From assembly GCF_014646115.1 (NCBI RefSeq), contig NZ_BMMV01000025.1, forward strand, positions 82,878 to 118,658: DNA of 35,781 bases, written 5' to 3'. The DNA comes from Streptomyces camponoticapitis (GTDB lineage: Bacteria; Actinomycetota; Actinomycetes; Streptomycetales; Streptomycetaceae). Below, in pieces: positions 23,849 through 31,564 of the stretch; the stretch's first letter is position 1; each line of letters opens with the position of its first letter. The notes beneath the pieces were generated by a model, which saw only the letters and a program-made list of their open reading frames with translations, was not told where the DNA came from and did not search any database. A program made the position numbers and the translations under genes.

Positions 23849-24841
23849 TCAGGTCGATTCGCGCACCACGAGTTCATTCGGCATGATCACCGGCCCTGTG
23901 GGGCCGCCGTCGATCAGGCCGAGGAGCAGGTGGACGGTGGCGGTCGCCTGGTCGGCCATCGGGCTGCGTACCGAAGTGAGCGCGGGACTGGTGTAGGACG
24001 CGGCCTCTATGTCGTCGAAGCCGATGACCGCCACGTCGTCGGGGACACGTCGGCCTGCTTGATGGAGGGTGCGCAGGGCTCCGATCGCCATCAGGTCGTT
24101 GGCCGCGAACACCGCGTCGAGATCGGGATCGTCCTCCAGGAGCTGCCGCATGGCTTCGGCGCCGGAGGCTCTGGTGAAGTCGCCCAGTGCCACGATGGAG
24201 CGACGGCCGGTGTCACGCAGCGTCCGGCGGTAGCCGTCGAGACGCTCACGCGCCTCGTACAGTTCGAGTGGCCCGGTGATGGTGGCGATCCGGCGCCGAC
24301 CGCGCTCCAGGAGATGACGCACCGCCAGAGCCGCTCCGCCGGCGTTGTCCAGCGCCACGTACGGGACGTCCTGTGCGGAGGTGCGGTTGAACGACACGAC
24401 GGGCAGGCCCTGCCTGGCCAGGGCGCCCGGCAGGGGATCCGTACCGTGCAGGGCGACCAGGAGCACGCCGTCCACATGCCCGCCGGCGATGTACTCCACC
24501 ACTCTGGTGCGGCTCTGGTCCGATTCCGCCAGCATGAGCACAAGCCGTTTGCCCGCTGTCTCAAGTTCTCTGCTGATGGCGCGGACCACGGCGGAGAAGA
24601 GGGGGTCGTCGGAGATGACTCCTTGAGGCGGGTCGGAGACCACCACGGCGAGCGTGTCGGTGCGGCGGGTGACGAGATTGCGTGCCGCCCCGTTGGGCAC
24701 GTAGCCCAACTCCTGCACGGCGCGCATGACGACGTCCCGGATCTGCGGGGCGACCGTCGTCTCGCCGTTGATGACGCGGGAGACGCTCGATTTGGACACG
24801 CCCGCCCGCGCGGCGACCACTTCAAGAGTGGGGCGTTTCAT
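23849..24841 (-). CDS. LacI-family sugar-responsive repressor
   Basis: This 330-residue repressor has the LacI helix-turn-helix at residues 4-50 (TLEVVAARAGVSKSSVSRVINGETTVAPQIRDVVMRAVQELGYVPN). A periplasmic-binding-protein-like sensor follows (about 62-330; LAVVVSDPPQGV, VDGVLLVALHGTDPL, AVFAANDLMAIGAL, VAVIGFDDIEAASYTSPALTSVR). The ATG at 24841 begins directly on the DNA-binding domain. It is divergent from the secreted GH16 glucanase. The intergenic region holds a perfect GGGAGCGCTCCC-type operator and a degenerate second copy, the kind bound by Streptomyces CebR-like repressors. It most likely represses the glucanase until an oligosaccharide is present. Confidence 0.95.
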   Translation of the reverse strand: MKRPTLEVVAARAGVSKSSVSRVINGETTVAPQIRDVVMRAVQELGYVPNGAARNLVTRRTDTLAVVVSDPPQGVISDDPLFSAVVRAISRELETAGKRLVLMLAESDQSRTRVVEYIAGGHVDGVLLVALHGTDPLPGALARQGLPVVSFNRTSAQDVPYVALDNAGGAALAVRHLLERGRRRIATITGPLELYEARERLDGYRRTLRDTGRRSIVALGDFTRASGAEAMRQLLEDDPDLDAVFAANDLMAIGALRTLHQAGRRVPDDVAVIGFDDIEAASYTSPALTSVRSPMADQATATVHLLLGLIDGGPTGPVIMPNELVVREST

Positions 24842-25030
24842 ACCTGTCCGTCCCCTGTGCCGCCGCCTGGGTTCATGCGCGGAGCGGGTTTTCTCATCGG
24901 GGCGACCTCCGGCTCTGCGTCATGACGATATGAGCAGCGTATCCGCAGGCCGGGGCGGCATGACCATGCTCGGGAGCGCGTCCCCCTCAGTGCCACCCCG
25001 GCGGCTTTCGATGTGCCACCCGTGCCTGTG

Positions 25031-25045
25031 AGAGACCGCTCCCTC
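25031..25045. promoter_or_regulatory. Degenerate second LacI-type operator
   Basis: AGAGACCGCTCCCTC matches the main operator (25130 onward) at 13 of 15 positions. It lies about 100 bases upstream of it, on the LacI gene side. Paired operators would allow looping or autoregulation. Confidence 0.5.
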
Positions 25046-25093
25046 TGCCTGTCGTAGGTGTCAAGTCGCTGTTTTTTCAAGGTGAAAGAGCTC

Positions 25094-25122
25094 TTGACAG
25101 CCTTTACTGCCGTCTCCATTCT
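25094..25122 (+). promoter_or_regulatory. Predicted GH16 gene promoter
   Basis: A consensus TTGACA (25094-25099), a 17-base spacer and CATTCT (25117-25122). Transcription would start near 25129, at the edge of the LacI-type operator. Confidence 0.6.
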
Positions 25123-25129
25123 CCCTCTC

Positions 25130-25143
25130 AGGGAGCGCTCCCT
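25130..25143. promoter_or_regulatory. LacI-type operator (CebR-like palindrome)
   Basis: AGGGAGCGCTCCCT is a perfect 14-base palindrome. It shares the GGGAGCGCTCCC core of the established CebR box of Streptomyces. It lies 30 bases before the GH16 start codon and overlaps the predicted transcription start. Confidence 0.82.
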
Positions 25144-25173
25144 CACCTCCCCCCGCCGTTTGAGGAGTCGCCC

Positions 25174-26898
25174 ATGCGATCACTGCTGCGCCGCTTCAAC
25201 TTATTCCTGGCCCTCGCGGCCTCACTGCTCGCTTTTGTCGCTCTCCCCGCCCCCTCCGCTCAGGCGGCGGAGGTCCTGCTCTCCCAGGGAAAGTCCGCCA
25301 CCGCGTCGAGTACCGAGGGAGCCTTCAGCGCGCGGAGCGCCGTCGACGGCGACCCCGGGACGCGCTGGTCCAGTGCCTTCGCCGACCCGCAGTGGATTCA
25401 GATCGACCTCGGGGCAAGTGCCGAGATCAGCCGGGTCGTCCTCAACTGGGAAGCCGCGTACGGCAGGGCGTTCAGGATCGAGGTGTCGAGCGACGCCCAG
25501 AACTGGACAACCGTCCACCAGACGGCCACGAGCACGGGCGGCACCCAGAACCTGGCCGTCTCCGGCACCGGCCGCTATGTGCGCATGTACGGAACGCAGC
25601 GCGCCACCGCCTACGGCTTCTCGCTGTGGGAGTTCCAGGTGTACGGCGCCGCCGGCACCGGTGGTCCCGGCGGCGGCGACAGCACCCTGCTCTCCTACGG
25701 CAGGCCGGGAGCGGCGTCCTCCTCCCAGGCCGACGGGAACTGCTGGGAATGCACACCGGCCAGGGCCTTCGACCGGGACCCGGCCTCCCGCTGGGCCACC
25801 AGCGCCACTACCGGATGGACCGATCCCGGCTGGATCTCCGTCGACCTCGGCGCGACGGCGCAGATCGACAAGGTCGTGCTGCAGTGGGATCCCGCCTATG
25901 CCAAGTCCTTCCAGATCCAGGTCTCGCCGAACGGGACCGACTGGACGCCGATCTACTCGACAACCGCCGGCACCGGCTTCAAACAGACCCTCGCCGTCTC
26001 CGGCACCGGCCGCTACGTGCGCATGTACGGAACGCAGCGCGCCACCCCTTACGGCTACTCGCTGTGGGAGTTCCAGGTGTACGGCACCGGCGGCGATCCG
26101 ATACAGCCTCCGCCTCTGCCGAGCGACCCCGCGAACCCGCCGCGACTGGTGTGGGGCGACGACTTCGACGGCGCCGCGGGCGCCAGGCCCGACCCCTCGA
26201 AGTGGCGGCCCGATCCGGGCACCGGGCCGAACAACGAGCTGGAGTACTACACCGACAACCGCAACGCCGCACTCGACGGGGCGGGACACCTGGTGATGGA
26301 GGCACGCAAGGAGGTCACCGCAGGATCTTCGTGCCCGCGTGACCCGTTGAGCGGCAGCACCACCTGTCAGTACACCTCGGCGCGGATGAACACCGGCGCG
26401 ACGTTCCAGTTCACCTACGGGCGAGTCGAAGCACGCATCAAGGTGCCCAAGGGCAACGGTCTGTGGCCCGCGTTCTGGATGATGGGCGGCGACTTCCTGA
26501 CGGGCCGGCCGTGGCCGTACAACGGCGAGATCGACATCGTGGAGGTCCTCGGCAAGGACGTGAAGACCGCCTACTCGACCGTCCACGCGCCCGCCTACAA
26601 CGGCGGAGGCGGAATCGGCGCGCCGTACACGCTTCCCGGGAACGCCGACTTCTCCGACGACTTCCACACCTGGGCCGCCGACTGGAACAGCAAAGGCATC
26701 ACGTACAGCCTGGACGGCCGGACGGTCTTCTCCCTCGACAAGGACCAGGTGGAGCAGACACGCGGGCCGTGGATCTTCGACCACCCCCACTACATGATCC
26801 TCAACCTGGCGGTCGGAGGTGACTGGCCGGGCCCGACCGACGCCAGCACCCCCTTCCCGTCCAAGATGCTCGTCGACTACGTGCGGGTCTATCAGTAG
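25174..26898 (+). CDS. Secreted GH16 beta-1,3-glucanase-like enzyme with two N-terminal discoidin (F5/8 type C) domains
   Basis: This 574-residue secreted hydrolase has a signal peptide (1-31, ending AQA). Two F5/8 type C/CBM32-like domains follow (about 33-158 and 171-306), then a short Pro-rich linker and a GH16 domain (about 325-574). The catalytic GEIDIVEV has nucleophile Glu452 and acid/base Glu457. It probably cuts fungal or algal beta-1,3-glucan. The two discoidin domains share a 93-base segment (25555 and 25993) identical at 89 positions. Residue 10 is encoded by TTA (25201), the rare UUA codon read by the bldA tRNA in Streptomyces, so translation should be tied to development. The ATG follows GAGGAG. 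A LacI-type operator and promoter lie upstream. Confidence 0.95.
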   Translation: MRSLLRRFNLFLALAASLLAFVALPAPSAQAAEVLLSQGKSATASSTEGAFSARSAVDGDPGTRWSSAFADPQWIQIDLGASAEISRVVLNWEAAYGRAFRIEVSSDAQNWTTVHQTATSTGGTQNLAVSGTGRYVRMYGTQRATAYGFSLWEFQVYGAAGTGGPGGGDSTLLSYGRPGAASSSQADGNCWECTPARAFDRDPASRWATSATTGWTDPGWISVDLGATAQIDKVVLQWDPAYAKSFQIQVSPNGTDWTPIYSTTAGTGFKQTLAVSGTGRYVRMYGTQRATPYGYSLWEFQVYGTGGDPIQPPPLPSDPANPPRLVWGDDFDGAAGARPDPSKWRPDPGTGPNNELEYYTDNRNAALDGAGHLVMEARKEVTAGSSCPRDPLSGSTTCQYTSARMNTGATFQFTYGRVEARIKVPKGNGLWPAFWMMGGDFLTGRPWPYNGEIDIVEVLGKDVKTAYSTVHAPAYNGGGGIGAPYTLPGNADFSDDFHTWAADWNSKGITYSLDGRTVFSLDKDQVEQTRGPWIFDHPHYMILNLAVGGDWPGPTDASTPFPSKMLVDYVRVYQ

Positions 26899-26933
26899 CC
26901 CCCGGCCCCCCGCCTTCCAGCGTTCGCGAAGTT

Positions 26934-26969
26934 CCGGGCCGCTCCGTCCGCTCCCTCGGGGCGGCCCGG
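26934..26969 (+). terminator. Hairpin after the GH16 gene
   Basis: CCGGGCCGC (26934-26942) and GCGGCCCGG (26961-26969) form a 9-bp stem with an 18-base loop, 36 bases past the GH16 stop. It probably separates the gene from the DUF1996 gene. Confidence 0.55.
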
Positions 26970-27080
26970 GACTCCCGCGTCATGCGGCGGGCACCGGCCG
27001 CTGTCCGGCCGCCGCTCTTCCGATCGCTCCGCTCCGGCAAGAAGAAGGCCCTTCACCCCCGATGTCCGTGAGGAAGTGAG

Positions 27081-28451
27081 ATGCGTAGAGATCCCGCACA
27101 TCTGTACACACTGTTGGTGAACGCCCTGGTGGTCGTGCTGGCCGCCGCCCTGAGCCTGACCGTCTCGACCCAGCAGGCCCAGGCCGCGGCGGTCACCGTC
27201 CAGGCCGAGTCCTACGCGGCCCAGTCAGGCGTCGCGTTGGAGGCGACCTCGGACACCGGGGGCGGGCAGAACGCCTCGTATCTCGCCGACGGCGACTGGA
27301 TGCGCTTCGACAACGTCGACCTCGGCGCGGCCGGCCGGCTGACCGTGTCGGCCCGGATCGCTTCCGCCGTCGGCTCGGGAACGTTGGAGTTGCGCACCGC
27401 GAGCCTGACCGGACCGCTGCTCGCGGTCATGCCGATCTCCCCGACCGGCGGTTGGCAGACCTGGGCGACCAGGACCACCCAGGTCACCACTCACCCCACC
27501 GGCTCGCAGACGGTGTTCGCCGTGCTGCGTGGCACGACACCCGGTGACTTCGTCAACATCAACTGGTTCTCGTTCACCGGCGAGGGGGACAGCACAGCCG
27601 CTGGATGGGTCCCCGTCGACCAGGCCAAGTGGAACGCTCAGTTGGCGCAGTTCCGTGCGATGACGCCGGCCGCGGTGCCCGCCGGTGTGGTCCGGGTTCC
27701 GGAGTTCAACGCCACCTGCACCTACAGCCACTCCAAGCCGGACGACCCCATCGTCTTTCCGGGCCTTCCCGGCGCGTCCCACATGCACAGCTTCTTCGGC
27801 AACAAGAGCACCGACGCGTTCTCAACGACCGAGTCCCTGCTTGCCAATGCGCCGACAAGTTGCACCCCTGCCAACGACCTCTCCGCGTACTGGATCCCCA
27901 CCCTCTACGAGAACGACAAGGCCGTCGAGCCCGAGGGCATGATCGTTTACTACGGTTCCCGGCTCCCCGACCCCTCAGTGACGGTGCCCTTCCCACAGGG
28001 TTTCCGCATGATCGCGGGTGACGCCAGGGCGCAGACGCCCACCCCGGCAGGATCGCCGGGCCAGTTCTGGTGCGCCGGCGAGGGCGGCGAGACCGGCAGA
28101 AGTGCCGACGGCAACTGGCCGGTCTGCGCCCCGAAGGCCCACCTCACCCACCAACTCGTCTTCCCCGACTGCTGGGACGGCAAGAATCTCGACAGTCCGG
28201 ACCACAAGTCGCACGTGGCGTTCACCTACGACGGCAAGTGCAGCGGCGCCTACCCCGTCGCGATCCCCAACCTCTCGTTCGTCACCAGCTACCCGACCAG
28301 CGGCAGCACCCAGGGCTTCCGGCTGGCATCGGGCATGCCATCGTCCATCCACGGTGACTTCTTCAACGCCTGGGACAACGCCGCTCTCGGACATCGAGTG
28401 AAGGACTGCATCACCCAAAGGGCCAAGTGCAACTCCGCGGGCACGTTCTGA
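27081..28451 (+). CDS. Secreted protein with carbohydrate-binding (CBM6-like) and DUF1996 domains
   Basis: This 456-residue secreted protein has a signal peptide (about 1-36, VNALVVVLAAALSLTV, ending AQA). A CBM6-like jelly roll follows (about 38-165; VQAESYAAQSGVALEATSDTGGGQNASYLADGDWMRFDNVDLG). A DUF1996 domain (about 190-450) has VPEFNATCTYSHSKPDDPIVFPG, SHMHSFFGNKST, SAYWIPTLY, HLTHQLVFPDCWDG and IHGDFFNAWD. DUF1996 is widespread in fungi and streptomycetes; its conserved His and Asp suggest a metal or catalytic centre, but its function is not established. It follows the GH16 gene by 182 bases with a hairpin between, so it probably has its own promoter. Shared secretion and sugar binding suggest joint action on fungal-type walls (inference). 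Confidence 0.93.
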   Translation: MRRDPAHLYTLLVNALVVVLAAALSLTVSTQQAQAAAVTVQAESYAAQSGVALEATSDTGGGQNASYLADGDWMRFDNVDLGAAGRLTVSARIASAVGSGTLELRTASLTGPLLAVMPISPTGGWQTWATRTTQVTTHPTGSQTVFAVLRGTTPGDFVNINWFSFTGEGDSTAAGWVPVDQAKWNAQLAQFRAMTPAAVPAGVVRVPEFNATCTYSHSKPDDPIVFPGLPGASHMHSFFGNKSTDAFSTTESLLANAPTSCTPANDLSAYWIPTLYENDKAVEPEGMIVYYGSRLPDPSVTVPFPQGFRMIAGDARAQTPTPAGSPGQFWCAGEGGETGRSADGNWPVCAPKAHLTHQLVFPDCWDGKNLDSPDHKSHVAFTYDGKCSGAYPVAIPNLSFVTSYPTSGSTQGFRLASGMPSSIHGDFFNAWDNAALGHRVKDCITQRAKCNSAGTF

Positions 28452-28454
28452 CCC

Positions 28455-28645
28455 TTGTGGTCGGCATGCGCCGCGGCCATGGCGCTGTTGGCTGTCGGCT
28501 GCACCGCGCAGCCGACGGCCGGCACGTCGCCGACGCCCCACCTGGGCGCCCCCCCAAGACTGGCATGGGCTGCGGCCCGTCGCGCAGAACCAGGAACTGA
28601 CGGCCGCGGCCGATCAGCGCCTCACGAGATCGGGCTCCGGCTCAG
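28455..28645 (+). pseudogene. Lipoprotein gene remnant
   Basis: It starts with TTG at 28455, four bases after the DUF1996 stop. A lipoprotein-like signal is seen (AAAMALLAVGC, lipobox LAVGC). After a run of seven C bases near 28550 the protein-like reading shifts frame (QDWHGLRPVAQNQELTAAADQRL). It then runs out at the HIT gene end near 28640. It reads as the first third of a lipoprotein with a homopolymer frameshift and lost 3' end. No family assigned. Confidence 0.35.
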
Positions 28646-29127
28646 ATTCCGTGGTTTGGTCGCTGGGCGTTCGGATGCCCATGCAGATGAGTTCGGAGAG
28701 AGTGGGCTATTTGGTCCGCCTGGTCAGTCGTTACGCGCTCCCGCTCCGGCCTCCGAAGCAGCTCGAAAATGCCCGGCCCACGATGCTCCGGTCGCAGATC
28801 CGCCATGCGCGGCACGATGTGGAAGTGCACGTGCGCGAAGCCTTCGGCTTCGGCAAATTGAACGACGTACGTCTTGGCGCACCCACTCACGCTCCGAAGC
28901 GCGCGGGACAGCGCGACCTGCCACACTCCTAGGGCGGATGCCTCAGCGTTGCTGAGCTCGTGGACTGCTACGACGTGGCGTCGAGGCAGCAGCACCAGCC
29001 AGCCCGGCAGCGCGGTGTTGAAGTCGTGGGCCACCCGCCAGTGCTGGTCATGTGCCACGCACTCGCGTGGTGGAAGATCGTCGAACTCTGCTTCTTTGCT
29101 GCATGCGTAGCAGTCGAGAGTCGTCAT
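28642..29127 (-). CDS. HIT-family nucleotide hydrolase/transferase
   Basis: This 161-residue HIT-family protein has a DCYAC start (possible metal-binding cysteines), the ALPGWLVLLPRRHVVAVHELSNAEA strand-helix region and the defining triad HVHFHIVPR near residues 100-108. HIT proteins hydrolyse or transfer nucleoside phosphoramidates or dinucleotides (Hint/Fhit-like). The loop between the second histidine and PR is the family form. The ATG at 29127 has no strong ribosome site. It sits among decayed genes in a likely accessory region. Its substrate is unknown. Confidence 0.9.
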   Translation of the reverse strand: MTTLDCYACSKEAEFDDLPPRECVAHDQHWRVAHDFNTALPGWLVLLPRRHVVAVHELSNAEASALGVWQVALSRALRSVSGCAKTYVVQFAEAEGFAHVHFHIVPRMADLRPEHRGPGIFELLRRPERERVTTDQADQIAHSLRTHLHGHPNAQRPNHGI

Positions 29128-29218
29128 GAACTGGGATCGTAGAACTGTCTCGCTGCGAAATGCCTACTCTCTTCGGTCAGCCGACAGCTCCGTGGCGGCC
29201 GTTGGCCGCGTCGTGGAA

Positions 29219-29832
29219 ATGCATGTCTGGGATGGTGCGCGAGGCACCTTGATGCCGTCCGGCACGGGCAGAGCACGGCCAATGTCGCCTTCTCCGCCGC
29301 CGAGATGTCCGGTTCCACCGAGCCGGTACGGGGCCGCGACCGGGATGTCCCGCTGTCCGAACTAGGCGCCGCGCAGTCGTCCTTGCTGGGCAATTGGCTG
29401 GCCGGACAGCCTCCCGGAAGGGAGCCGGATCTGGTGGTGTGCTCGCCCTACCTGCGTGCGTGGCAGACCTGGGACGTGATGGCCGACCGCGCTGCCAACC
29501 TCGGCAAGGCGCGGTTGCACGCGCTGGTGGACGAGCGGCTTCGCGACCGCGAGATGGGTGTCTTCGAACTGCACCCGCCTGCCGCCCTGCACGCCCGCTC
29601 CCCCGAGGAGGCCGCCCGCCGCGAGGTGCTGGGCGAGTGGTGCTACCGGCCGCCTGGCGGCGAGGCGTTCACCGATGTCGCCGTACGGGTCGGGCAGTTC
29701 GTCTCCGACCTGGGCCGCGCCGCCCCCGGGCGGCGGGTCCTGATCGTGGCGCACGACGGCGTGATCATCGCCCTGCGCCACGTGGCAATCCGGCAGAAGG
29801 CCCACCGCCTCGGCGGGCTCGTCGCCCGATAG
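29219..29832 (+). pseudogene. Histidine phosphatase-family gene with 5' frameshift
   Basis: The frame ending at 29832 encodes a histidine phosphatase: VRHGQSTANV with the catalytic RHG (29257-29286), ELGAAQSSLLGNWLAG, VVCSPYLRAWQTW, ERLRDREMGVFE, and VLIVAHDGVI with the second His. The catalytic start is in frame, but between the upstream stop (29140) and RHG there is no ATG, GTG or TTG in that frame. A natural start (MHVWDGARGTL, ATG at 29219) lies in another frame, and a single lost base after TTGAT (about 29253) would join them. The C-terminus after VAHDGVI is also short for the family. The ATG at 29305 would give a product without the catalytic His. Confidence 0.65.
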
Positions 29833-29912
29833 ACGCACCTCGATGTCGGTCAACGCCAGCCGCGGATCACCACTACCATCGGCTCGTTCGCCGACCACTG
29901 GAGTCTGCCCCT

Positions 29913-30788
29913 ATGTCGCTGCCGCGTCTCGGAGTCGTCATCGTCACCATGGGCACTCGCCCGCAGGAGCTGCGGGACCTGCTGGCCTCCGTGGAGAAGC
30001 AGGATGCGCCCGCCACCCGAGTGGTCCTGGTCGGTAACGCGACACCCCTCACGGACGTCACGGCGGACGTGACCAAGACCCCGCTTGAGGCGAACCTGGG
30101 CTGCCCCGGCGGCCGCAACGTCGGGCTGAAGACGCTGCGCGAATCGGGCGAGGTCGATGTCGTCATTGAGCTGGACGACGACGGGCTGCTCATCGCCGAC
30201 GACGTGTTCCGCAAGGTCCAGCAGTTGTTCGCGGCGGATCCCAAGTTGGGGATCATCGGATTCCGGGTCGCGGACGAACACGGACACACAGAGCGTCGCT
30301 GGGTACCCCGGCTGCGTGCGGATGACCCGATGCGCCGTGGACTGGTGACCGCCTTCCTCGGCGGGGGCCACGCCTTCTCGGTTCCCATGCTCAATCGGAT
30401 CGGCGACTGGGCCGGCGAGTTCTTCTTCGGGCATGAAGAGACCGACCTCGCCTGGCGTGCCCTGGACGACGGCTGGAAGATCCTTTACGAACCCGAACTT
30501 GTCCTCCAGCACCCCAAGACCTCTCCGGCCCGGCATGCCGTCTACTACCGATTCACGGCACGCAACCGGGTGTGGCTTGCGCGCCGCCGGCTCCCGCTCC
30601 CGCTTGTTCCGGTGTATCTGGGCGTCTGGACCCTCCTCACCTTGGCGCGGATCAGGTCCGCGACGGGCCTGAAGGCATGGTGCGGCGGGTTCATGGAAGG
30701 TGTGCGGACTCGGTGCGGGCCCCGCAAGCCCATGAAGTGGCGCACCGTGTGGCGGATGACTCGCTTGGGACGGCCTCCGCTGATCTGA
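29913..30788 (+). CDS. Family 2 glycosyltransferase
   Basis: This 291-residue GT-A glycosyltransferase starts PRLGVVIVTMGTRPQELRDLLASVEKQ. It has NLGCPGGRNVGLK for nucleotide binding, ELDDDGL carrying the DxD metal site (about 84-90) and FFFGHEETDLAWR, the ED-type acceptor motif. The C-terminus has a hydrophobic stretch (LVPVYLGVWTLLTLARI) that may sit on the membrane, then a basic tail. It resembles rhamnosyltransferase-like GT2 enzymes of cell-wall or exopolysaccharide synthesis. The ATG at 29913 has GGAG upstream. The longer open frame from 29394 is a shadow of the phosphatase remnant. No other sugar genes are beside it. Confidence 0.92.
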   Translation: MSLPRLGVVIVTMGTRPQELRDLLASVEKQDAPATRVVLVGNATPLTDVTADVTKTPLEANLGCPGGRNVGLKTLRESGEVDVVIELDDDGLLIADDVFRKVQQLFAADPKLGIIGFRVADEHGHTERRWVPRLRADDPMRRGLVTAFLGGGHAFSVPMLNRIGDWAGEFFFGHEETDLAWRALDDGWKILYEPELVLQHPKTSPARHAVYYRFTARNRVWLARRRLPLPLVPVYLGVWTLLTLARIRSATGLKAWCGGFMEGVRTRCGPRKPMKWRTVWRMTRLGRPPLI

Positions 30789-31123
30789 TCGTCAAGACAG
30801 CGGCCCCAGCCGATGTCGGGTTCTGCTCCTCATCGAGCACTCCACCGGTTACCCGTCCGGAAGACTGTGCCGGAGTGGGACAGCATCGAAGAGGTGCACC
30901 CTGCCACGCCCGCGCGTAGGTCGGCCTGGACGATCGCGGTGATGCGGTACGAGCGGCGCCTTGACCTGTCGGTGGCTGCGGCCGACAGCTCAAGGTAGCC
31001 GGTCCAGGTGCGGCTGTGCCGGCCGCCGCATCTGGGGTCCGCATGCTGGTCTGCCCCTGTTCGTCGACCGACATTCTGCCTGAACTCAGCGCGGATCGGC
31101 GCGAGTCGGGCCATCATGGGTGG
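30789..31123. other. Intergenic region upstream of the membrane/STAND module
   Basis: About 335 bases. The minus strand has one protein-like stretch (TWTGYLELSAAATDRSRRRSYRITAIVQADLRAGV, about 30910-31015) that may be a gene remnant, not identified. The promoter of the module should lie just upstream of 31124; no clear consensus was seen. Confidence 0.35.
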
Positions 31124-31564
31124 GTGAACGGATCGAGGCGCGTGTGGATGTGGGCTGGAGTTGTACTGGGGATCTCCGTGGCTGTGGCCCTGGTACTCGT
31201 CGCCGTTCTGGTGGATCTCGACACCGGCGACCGGGTGGCGAGCGTCGCGGGGGCGGTGACAGGTCTGGCCGGATTCACGGTGGCTCTGGTCGCACTCCTC
31301 CGGGAGCCCGCGGCTGCTGTCGAGCCCGCGGTCGCCGCATCGGGTGAACGGGCCATCGGCATTGGCGGCGGAGTGCGGGGGGTCCTCTCCACCGGGGACA
31401 ACGCCACGCTGAGCGCTCCCGCTGCCGGCCCGGCGGCTCCCGCCCCATCGGGCGGTCCACCGACACCGGGCCCGGTCAGCGCGGCCGGCGACCGCGCGAT
31501 TGTGATCGGAGCCGACCTGGACGGCGTCGCGTCAACCGGCGACGACGCTTCGACGCCCCCTTGA
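31124..31564 (+). CDS. Small two-helix membrane protein with GxRAIxIG...STGD motifs
   Basis: This 146-residue protein has two hydrophobic helices (about 6-30, WMWAGVVLGISVAVALVLVAVLV, and 37-60, SVAGAVTGLAGFTVALVALL). A long Ala/Pro-rich tail carries two copies of a short motif: GERAIGIGGGVRGVLSTGDNAT (31343-31408) and GDRAIVIGADLDGVASTGDDAS (31487-31555). A third copy lies in the first 62 residues of the next protein. The GTG start at 31124 is inferred from the first helix and a GGTGG upstream. Its stop overlaps the TTG start of the STAND gene by four bases, so the two are translationally coupled. The function is unknown; it may anchor or be the membrane effector of the STAND protein. Confidence 0.8.
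   Translation: MNGSRRVWMWAGVVLGISVAVALVLVAVLVDLDTGDRVASVAGAVTGLAGFTVALVALLREPAAAVEPAVAASGERAIGIGGGVRGVLSTGDNATLSAPAAGPAAPAPSGGPPTPGPVSAAGDRAIVIGADLDGVASTGDDASTPP

Noticed and set aside
25222..26790. 522-residue minus-strand open frame opposite the GH16 gene
   Set aside because: The coding strand is fixed by the signal peptide, discoidin repeats and GEIDIVEV motif. The antisense frame lacks recognisable features.
29394..30788. 464-residue open frame as the full glycosyltransferase
   Set aside because: The first 173 residues are an out-of-frame shadow of the histidine phosphatase remnant. The true start with a ribosome site is 29913.
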